Shown in pieces: positions 5,436 through 10,063 of a stretch of 10,063 bases of DNA. Source of the DNA: Thiopseudomonas sp964394445 (GTDB lineage: Bacteria; Pseudomonadota; Gammaproteobacteria; Pseudomonadales; Pseudomonadaceae); the NCBI GenBank assembly GCA_964394445.1, contig CAYMXO010000061.1:1-10063 (forward strand), in the 5' to 3' direction. How positions within the stretch are numbered: the stretch's first letter is position 1; the number at the start of each line of letters is the position of its first letter. The notes beneath the pieces were generated by a model, which ran no database searches, had not been told where the DNA came from, and saw only the letters and a list, made by a program, of their open reading frames with translations. Both the position numbers and the translations under genes were made by a program.

Positions 5436-6278
5436 CTAGCGCCGGTTCTGGTTCATGTAGGCGAGGCGCTCCAGCAACATCACGTCCTGCTCGTTTTTCA
5501 CCAGTGCGCCGGCCAGCGGTGGCAGGGCTTTGTCGACGCCGGCGGTGCGTAGTGCATCCACGCCAATCTGGTCGGCCATCAGCAGTTTGATCCAGTCCAC
5601 CAGCTCGCTGGTGGAGGGCTTTTTCTTCAGGCCCGGCGCCTTGCGGATGTCGAAAAAGATTTCCAGCGCCTGGCTGACCAGCTGCTGGCTGATGTCCGGA
5701 TAGTGCACATCGACAATCCGGCGCAGGGTGTCGGCATCGGGGAAGGCAATGTAATGAAAAAAGCAGCGGCGCAAAAAAGCATCCGGCAGCTCTTTTTCGT
5801 TGTTGGAGGTAATGATGATGACGGGCCGGTGTCTGGCGCGGATGGTCTGGTCGGTTTCGTAGACGTAGAACTCCATGCGGTCCAGCTCTTGCAACAGGTC
5901 GTTGGGAAACTCGATGTCGGCCTTGTCAATTTCGTCGATCAGCAGGATCACCCGCTCGTCGGCCTCGAAAGCCTCCCACAGCTTGCCCTTGATGATGTAG
6001 TTGCCGATGTCGTGCACCCGCTCCGGGTTGAGCTGGGAGTCGCGCAGGCGGCTGACCGCATCATATTCGTACAGCCCCTGGTGGGCCTTGGTGGTGGACT
6101 TGATGTGCCAGGTGATCAGGCGGGCGTCAAAGGCCCCGGCCAGCTCTTCGGCCAGCATGGTCTTGCCGGTGCCCGGCTCACCCTTGACCAGCAGCGGGCG
6201 TTCCAGGGTGATGGCGGCGTTGACAGCCAGTTTCAGGTCTTCCGTGGCGACATAGGAAGACGTACCGGTAAATTTCAT
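5436..6278 (-). CDS. MoxR-family AAA+ ATPase
   Basis: A 280-residue AAA+ ATPase of MoxR type and normal size. Visible motifs are Walker A GEPGTGKT (33-40), Walker B VILLIDEIDKAD (110-121) with Asp115 and Glu116, sensor 1 around ITSNNEKELPDAFLRR (156-171) with Asn159/160, and Arg170/Arg171 as likely arginine fingers. The C-terminal lid runs to the end. Such ATPases form hexameric rings and remodel or activate client proteins together with a VWA partner, encoded next here. AAGGG (plus-strand 6285-6289) lies 6 nt before the ATG. It is transcribed divergently from cysK. The reaction (ATP hydrolysis) is secure; the physiological target is not readable from context. Confidence 0.93.
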   Translation of the reverse strand: MKFTGTSSYVATEDLKLAVNAAITLERPLLVKGEPGTGKTMLAEELAGAFDARLITWHIKSTTKAHQGLYEYDAVSRLRDSQLNPERVHDIGNYIIKGKLWEAFEADERVILLIDEIDKADIEFPNDLLQELDRMEFYVYETDQTIRARHRPVIIITSNNEKELPDAFLRRCFFHYIAFPDADTLRRIVDVHYPDISQQLVSQALEIFFDIRKAPGLKKKPSTSELVDWIKLLMADQIGVDALRTAGVDKALPPLAGALVKNEQDVMLLERLAYMNQNRR

Positions 6279-6341
6279 ATGAAACCCTTGTACTAGGTTT
6301 ATGTACTTTTTGTCGCTGCAAGCAGCAGCGGCTTGTGGTTA

Positions 6342-6356
6342 TATAGCCGGACTATA
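6342..6356. promoter_or_regulatory. TATAG-CCGGA-CTATA palindrome in the moxR/cysK divergent spacer
   Basis: A perfect 5-bp inverted repeat with a 5-bp centre lies 63 bp from the moxR start and 107 bp from the cysK start. Each arm resembles a -10 box on either strand (TATATA 6340-6345 and TATAGC 6353-6358 forward; TATAGT and TATAAC reverse). No convincing -35 partner is found in either direction. Overlapping divergent promoters, or a regulator site acting on both genes, are the obvious readings. CysB control of cysK is expected from other bacteria but I cannot identify a CysB site. Confidence 0.35.
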
Positions 6357-6463
6357 GCAGCAAGCGGGTGGACAGTGCATCGCGTCACCTATTCGGCGAC
6401 AACCTGTTTCCGGAAGGAAGGCGGCATGTTCACAGCCTGAAACAACAAGAGGAGGACAGCCCT

Positions 6464-7438
6464 GTGGCTAAGATTTTTGTCAATAATGCGCAAAGCATTG
6501 GTAACACGCCGCTGGTACAGATCAACCGGGTTGCCCCGAAAGGGGTTGCCATCCTGGCCAAGGTCGAGTCACGTAACCCGGCAGGTTCAGTGAAGTGCCG
6601 TATTGGCGCAGCGATGATCGAGGCTGCGGAAAAGAGCGGCCAGCTCAAGCCGGGTGTAACCATGGTGGAACCGACCTCCGGCAATACCGGTATTGGTCTG
6701 GCTTTTGTTGCCGCGGCCAAGGGTTACCGGCTGATTTTGACCATGCCGTCCTCGATGAGTCTTGAGCGGCGCAAGATCCTCAAGGCGCTGGGTGCCGAGC
6801 TGGTGCTGACGGAGCCGGCGAAAGGCATGAAGGGCGCCATTGCCAGGGCGCAGGAACTGGTGGATGCCGATCCGGCCAACTTCATCATGCTGCAACAGTT
6901 CGAAAATCCGGCCAACCCGGACATTCACGAACGAACCACTGGCCCGGAAATCTGGAACGATACGGACGGTGCCATTGATGTACTGGTCAGCGGTGTCGGC
7001 ACCGGTGGCACCCTGACCGGTGTGTCACGCTACATCAAGCAGCAGTGCGGCAAGAATATCCTGAGCGTGGCGGTGGAGCCGTCCGGCTCGCCGGTGATCA
7101 GTCAGGCCAAAGCAGGCCAGGAGCTGACCCCGGCACCGCACAAGATTCAGGGCCTCGGCGCCGGCTTTATACCCGGCAACCTGGACATGGCCATGGTTGA
7201 CCAGGTGGAGCTGGTGGACGACGAGGATGCCAAACAAATGGCCCTGCGCCTGATGTCCGAGGAGGGCATCCTGTGTGGCATTTCCAGTGGTGCTGCCATG
7301 GTGGCCGCGGTGCGTCTGGCGCAGCAGCCGGCCATGCAGGGCAAAACCATCGTGGTGATACTGCCGGATTCCGGTGAGCGTTATCTGTCCAGCATGCTGT
7401 TTGACGGCCTGTTTAGTGAGCAGGAGCTACAGCAGTAG
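6464..7438 (+). CDS. cysK: Cysteine synthase A (O-acetylserine sulfhydrylase)
   Basis: A 324-residue PLP enzyme, almost the length of E. coli CysK (323) and similar throughout. It makes L-cysteine from O-acetylserine and sulfide in the cytoplasm, the last step of assimilation. Lys44 in SVKCRIG carries the PLP. TSGNTG (71-76) binds the substrate carboxylate. GTGGT (179-183) holds the PLP phosphate. GISSGAA and LPDSGERYLS near the end complete the site. KALGAELVLTEPAKGMKGAI matches CysK, not CysM. A small local difference is PSSMS (95-99) where E. coli has PETMS. The start is GTG at 6464, preceded by AGAGGAGG (6448-6455) at 8 nt. The frame is open back to 6368, but those 32 codons have no CysK counterpart. 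A leader of about 100 nt is implied if the TATA block near 6340-6356 is the promoter. Confidence 0.96.
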   Translation: MAKIFVNNAQSIGNTPLVQINRVAPKGVAILAKVESRNPAGSVKCRIGAAMIEAAEKSGQLKPGVTMVEPTSGNTGIGLAFVAAAKGYRLILTMPSSMSLERRKILKALGAELVLTEPAKGMKGAIARAQELVDADPANFIMLQQFENPANPDIHERTTGPEIWNDTDGAIDVLVSGVGTGGTLTGVSRYIKQQCGKNILSVAVEPSGSPVISQAKAGQELTPAPHKIQGLGAGFIPGNLDMAMVDQVELVDDEDAKQMALRLMSEEGILCGISSGAAMVAAVRLAQQPAMQGKTIVVILPDSGERYLSSMLFDGLFSEQELQQ

Positions 7439-7482
7439 TCTGCGCGGTGGGGCTGGTTGTCTGGTGGCAAACAGCTCCAGCA

Positions 7483-7511
7483 TTGAACGCGGATGAGTCT
7501 GCTCTTGTAAG
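7483..7511 (+). promoter_or_regulatory. Weak candidate promoter for aceK
   Basis: TTGAAC (7483-7488) and TGTAAG (7506-7511) are 17 bp apart, each 4/6 to consensus, in the cysK-aceK spacer. A transcript from here would carry a leader of about 115 nt containing the hairpin at 7540-7562. Read-through from cysK is an alternative. Confidence 0.25.
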
Positions 7512-7539
7512 CGGGCGCGGGCAGGTCGTCGCAGGGGTC

Positions 7540-7562
7540 GCCCGGGCCCGCAAAACCCGGGC
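7540..7562. other. Hairpin GCCCGGG-N9-CCCGGGC between cysK and aceK
   Basis: A 7-bp all-GC perfect stem (7540-7546 with 7556-7562) and a 9-nt loop. No T-run follows on the plus strand, so it is not a typical intrinsic terminator. It could slow or reduce read-through from cysK, or fold in the aceK leader. Confidence 0.35.
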
Positions 7563-7633
7563 AGCTGGCGGGGACAAGGTCCGGGAAAAGTGCCACAATG
7601 CAAGGCATCATGCTTTTGCCCAAGGAGAGTACG

Positions 7634-9373
7634 ATGACAGCCCGATGCCCTGCAACAGCCATTGCCCGGCAGATCCTCAACGGCTTTGATGCCTACCGCA
7701 AAGAATTCCGCCAGATCACCAACCTGGGGCGTTATCGTTTCGAGCAGGCCCAGTGGCAGGAAATCCAGGATGCCTCGTCCCGTCGCATCCAGATTTACAA
7801 GGAACATATCCTGCAGACCCGGGAGGGTCTGATGAGCCTGTATGGTGAAGACGTGCTGCTGGATGTGGACAACTGGTCTGCCATCAAGAATTCCTACATG
7901 GGACAGATTGATTTGCGCCTGGACGATGAGTTGTCGGAGACCTGGTACAACTCGGTATTCAACAGCCTGTTCAGCCATGACAAGATCTGCAACGAGAACA
8001 TGTTCGTGCAGACGACCCGCAAGGGCCGGGTTAGTGGCGAGACGCCGATGCAAATCCGGCTGTATCGCCCGCAGGGCGATCTGCGTGGAACCCTGCGGCA
8101 GATCATCGAGGACTATCGTTTCGAGATACCCTATGCCAACCCTGATGCGGACCTGGCCCGGATCGAATACCAGTTGAGCGAAAGCCTGCCTGACTGGGTC
8201 TGCAAGGATCCGGATCTGAGCATCGAGCTGTACAGCTCGCGTCTGTACCGCAACAAGGGGGCTTACATCCTGGGGCGGGTATTCACTGCCGAAGAACAGT
8301 GGCCGCTGATCTTTCCGTTGCTTAACGTGGAGGGGCAGGGCATACGCTTTGATGCGGCCATTACCGATGAGGCGGAAGCCTCGATCATTTTCTCCTTTAC
8401 CCGTTCTTACTTCATGGTGCGGGTGGCCTATCCGGCCGAGTTCATCAGCTTTTTGCAGAAGATCCTGCCGCGCAAGCATCTGTGGGAGCTGTATACCTCG
8501 ATCGGCTTTTACAAACAGGGCAAAACCGAGTTTTATCGCTCACTGATGCAGCATCTGGAAGAAACCGATGATTTGTTCATCATGGCGCCGGGCATTCGCG
8601 GCATGGTGATGACGGTGTTCACCCTGCCGGGCTACAACACGGTATTCAAGGTAATCAAGGACCGCTTCTCGCCGTCCAAAACGGTGGACCGGGCCATGGT
8701 GATTGACCGTTACCGGCTGGTCAAATATGTCGACCGGGTAGGGCGGCTGGCGGACACTCAAGAGTTTGCAGATTTACGTTTTCCGTTAAGCAAATTTGCT
8801 CCCGAGTGTCTGGAAGAACTGCTGGACGTCGCGCCGTCCACCATTGAGGTGCAGGGCGACGAGGTACTGGTGCGGCACTGCTGGACCGAGCGGCGCATGA
8901 CTCCGCTCAATATCTACCTGGACAACGCCACCAGTGAGCAGCAGGTGCGTGATGCGCTGGAAGACTACGGCTGGGCCATCAAGCAGCTGGCGGCGGCAAA
9001 TATTTTCCCCGGTGACATGTTGTTGAAAAACTTTGGCGTGACCCGGCACGGGCGGGTAGTGTTTTACGATTATGATGAAATCAGTTATCTGACCGAGGTC
9101 AATTTCCGCAATATTCCACCTCCCCGCTACCCTGAAGACGAGTGGGCTGCCGAGCCATGGTATTCGGTGGCACCGAACGATGTGTTCCCGGAAGAGTTTC
9201 CGACTTTCCTGTTCACCGATGTGCAGCACCGCAAGATTTTTAGCCAGCTGCATGGTGATCTGTTCAAGGCCAGCTACTGGCAGGGTTTGCAGGAAGCCAT
9301 CCGTGAGGGCAAGGTCATTGATGTGTTCCCGTACAAGCGCCGTCGGGATCCGGAGTATACCTATACGTCTTAG
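7634..9373 (+). CDS. aceK: Isocitrate dehydrogenase kinase/phosphatase
   Basis: A 579-residue protein, one more than E. coli AceK, and similar end to end. It phosphorylates and dephosphorylates isocitrate dehydrogenase, switching carbon between the TCA cycle and the glyoxylate bypass. The N-terminal regulatory half has many Tyr/Arg segments. The kinase-like half carries the ATP loop APGIRGM (318-324), Lys339 in FKVIKD, Asp374 in RLADTQEF (E. coli Lys336 and Asp371), and the catalytic/metal region DMLLKNFG (461-468) with FYDYDE (477-482). All expected key residues are present. ATG 7634 is chosen because AAGGAG (7622-7627) lies 6 nt before it and the length matches; an upstream ATG at 7598 would add 12 residues without a good site. 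It is not next to aceA or aceB here, unlike the enterobacterial aceBAK operon. A structured repeat begins 25 bp after its stop. Confidence 0.97.
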   Translation: MTARCPATAIARQILNGFDAYRKEFRQITNLGRYRFEQAQWQEIQDASSRRIQIYKEHILQTREGLMSLYGEDVLLDVDNWSAIKNSYMGQIDLRLDDELSETWYNSVFNSLFSHDKICNENMFVQTTRKGRVSGETPMQIRLYRPQGDLRGTLRQIIEDYRFEIPYANPDADLARIEYQLSESLPDWVCKDPDLSIELYSSRLYRNKGAYILGRVFTAEEQWPLIFPLLNVEGQGIRFDAAITDEAEASIIFSFTRSYFMVRVAYPAEFISFLQKILPRKHLWELYTSIGFYKQGKTEFYRSLMQHLEETDDLFIMAPGIRGMVMTVFTLPGYNTVFKVIKDRFSPSKTVDRAMVIDRYRLVKYVDRVGRLADTQEFADLRFPLSKFAPECLEELLDVAPSTIEVQGDEVLVRHCWTERRMTPLNIYLDNATSEQQVRDALEDYGWAIKQLAAANIFPGDMLLKNFGVTRHGRVVFYDYDEISYLTEVNFRNIPPPRYPEDEWAAEPWYSVAPNDVFPEEFPTFLFTDVQHRKIFSQLHGDLFKASYWQGLQEAIREGKVIDVFPYKRRRDPEYTYTS

Positions 9374-9398
9374 CAGTTTTGCTGTGGTATTTTTTGTT

Positions 9399-9568
9399 GG
9401 GTGTTTTGCTGCGGTGCCTGGGCCGGACAGAACGCTCCGTCAGGCTGCGCTGCGCTGAGGCCTGACTCCGGTCCTTCCCGACCCGAATCTGCCTTGTGTG
9501 GGTGGAGGATTTGTGTCCCGCCCGCGGCGGGATGCTGTCGCGGTGGTTGAATGCTGCTTTTCTGCAGG
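9399..9568 (+). repeat. Structured dispersed repeat, copy B
   Basis: This is the second copy of the repeat at 4061-4221, in opposite genome orientation but the same orientation relative to its upstream gene. Hairpin one is GTCAGGC (9439-9445) with GCCTGAC (9460-9466); its loop has gained bases relative to copy A through a GCGCT duplication. The outer stem of this hairpin is weaker than in copy A. Hairpin two is TCCCGCC-CGC-GGCGGGA (9516-9532); its outermost pair is T-A where copy A, read in the same direction, has C-G, a compensatory change that keeps the stem. The repeat ends in TCTGCAGG and runs straight into a REP. A T-run (9390-9396) lies before it, not after the hairpins, so it is not a plain terminator. 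Confidence 0.75.
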
Positions 9569-9685
9569 TTCGGCTTTAGCCACGACCCACGGGTGTTTTG
9601 GCCCTGGCATTGTTCGCCACTGAAGTGGCTCCTACAGGGCGCTGCGCCATGCACGATTTTGTAGGAGCGGCTTTAGCCGCGACCG
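9561..9685. repeat. Cluster of three REP sequences in alternating orientation
   Basis: A degenerate forward REP (9561-9586, stem GGCT-TT-AGCC at 9572-9581), a reverse REP (9614-9636, stem GCCACT-GA-AGTGGC at 9616-9629) and a forward REP (9660-9685, stem GCGGCT-TT-AGCCGC at 9667-9680). The last two share the GTAGGAGC head and differ in the stem by paired changes that preserve base pairing. The reverse/forward pair has the layout of a REP doublet (REPIN or BIME). Known roles of such units include transcript end stabilisation and gyrase or IHF binding; none is shown here. Between 9686 and 9803 I see nothing further. Confidence 0.85.
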
Positions 9686-9803
9686 CGGCTGCGTTGTGAC
9701 ACTTGATCTGAAGCGCTGCGCGTGTTGAGTGTTTTGCTTGCGGCGCATGGAGCGGGGTGCAAGGCAGGGCGGCGGGATGCAGGTACCAGAGCAAATCAGG
9801 CCG

Positions 9804-9832
9804 TTGAGAAAAAACGGCTGCCAAGCTATAAT
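9804..9832 (+). promoter_or_regulatory. Near-consensus sigma70 promoter of guaB
   Basis: TTGAGA (9804-9809, 5/6) and TATAAT (9827-9832, 6/6) are separated by the ideal 17 bp. Transcription would start near 9839, giving a leader of about 30 nt. The bases after the -10 (TCTGCGCT) are fairly GC-rich, which is compatible with growth-rate or stringent control as reported for guaB in enterobacteria; that control is inference. Confidence 0.85.
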
Positions 9833-9869
9833 TCTGCGCTTTCAATTTTCCCGTACGGGAGCACCCATC

Positions 9870-10063
9870 ATGCTGCGTATCAGTCAAGAAGCCCTCACGT
9901 TTGACGACGTGCTACTCATCCCCGGCTACTCTGAAGTTCTGCCCAAGGATGTCACCCTGAAAACCCGTCTGACCCGTGATATTGAAATCAATATCCCGTT
10001 GTTGTCTGCGGCCATGGATACCGTTACCGAAGCCCGTCTGGCCATTGCCATGGCCCAGGAAGG
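9870..10063 (+). CDS. guaB: IMP dehydrogenase, N-terminal part (cut by window edge)
   Basis: The first 64 residues of inosine-5'-monophosphate dehydrogenase, the NAD-dependent enzyme that converts IMP to XMP and commits it to guanine nucleotides. The start MLRISQEALTFDDVLLIPGY is diagnostic, followed by SEVLPKDVTL and the conserved PLLSAAMDTVTEARLAIAMA. The catalytic Cys loop and CBS domains lie beyond the edge. GGGAG (9857-9861) precedes the ATG by 8 nt. A guaA gene downstream would be the usual neighbour but cannot be seen. Confidence 0.97.
   Translation, partial: MLRISQEALTFDDVLLIPGYSEVLPKDVTLKTRLTRDIEINIPLLSAAMDTVTEARLAIAMAQE

Noticed and set aside
4359..5552. A 397-codon open frame on the plus strand across the VWA gene
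   Set aside because: It is antisense to the VWA gene and runs into moxR. Its translation is Val/Gln/Leu-rich with no recognisable domain, as expected for a GC-rich shadow frame, and the minus-strand proteins have clear motifs.
6368..6463. N-terminal extension of CysK from a GTG at 6368, or a short leader peptide (ATG 6426, four codons)
   Set aside because: The extension has no counterpart in CysK. The GTG at 6464 has a near-perfect ribosome site. The four-codon frame has no cysteine run or attenuator structure to support it.
7427..8479. A 350-codon open frame on the minus strand across aceK
   Set aside because: It is antisense to the conserved N-terminal half of AceK, has no family pattern and no ribosome site worth noting.
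9374..9400. Intrinsic terminator directly after aceK
   Set aside because: A T-run exists at 9390-9396, but only a very weak CAG/CTG stem precedes it.

Overview
The window looks like chromosome of a GC-rich gammaproteobacterium, most likely Pseudomonas or a close relative such as the Halopseudomonas lineage. The protein set (YnfM-type exporter, YafJ-type amidotransferase, MoxR/VWA pair, CysK, AceK, GuaB) fits Pseudomonadales. The short repeats of the form GTAGGAGCGGCTTTAGCCGC are typical Pseudomonas REP sequences. No rRNA, tRNA, CRISPR array, transposase or phage gene is visible.

Layout. Bases 1-47 hold the edge of a REP-like repeat. A small two-helix membrane protein (DUF2798 type) lies on the minus strand at 79-312. 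A divergent spacer with candidate promoters and an inverted pair of repeats (481-550) leads to a 104-residue NIF3/YqfO-like protein (589-903). A YnfM-type MFS exporter follows (1112-2287). An assembly gap of exactly 100 N (2327-2426) breaks the next spacer. Then come an unrecognised 154-residue membrane protein (2597-3061) and a YafJ-type class II glutamine amidotransferase (3199-3972). The amidotransferase converges on a minus-strand MoxR ATPase / VWA protein pair (6278-5436 and 5426-4248, 9 bp apart). Divergent from moxR, across a spacer with a TATAG/CTATA palindrome, is cysK (6464-7438). It is followed by aceK (7634-9373) and, at the right edge, the start of guaB (9870 onward) behind a near-consensus sigma70 promoter.

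Functional reading. cysK makes cysteine from O-acetylserine and sulfide. aceK controls isocitrate dehydrogenase at the TCA/glyoxylate branch. guaB commits IMP to guanine nucleotides. These appear to be separate housekeeping units, not one pathway. The MoxR/VWA pair is the only clear two-gene functional unit; its client is unknown.

The least ordinary feature is non-coding. A structured dispersed repeat of about 165 bp occurs twice (4061-4221 minus, 9399-9568 plus). Each copy begins about 25 bp after the TAG stop of a gene (the VWA gene and aceK), in the same orientation as that gene, and runs into REP sequence at its far end. The copies are about 80% identical by eye and share two hairpins, one with a compensatory base-pair change.

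Stretches without a gene: 313-588 (candidate promoters, repeats), 2288-2596 (gap, unexplained flank, candidate promoter) and 9374-9869 (the structured repeat, a REP cluster, about 118 bp at 9686-9803 in which I see nothing, then the guaB promoter).
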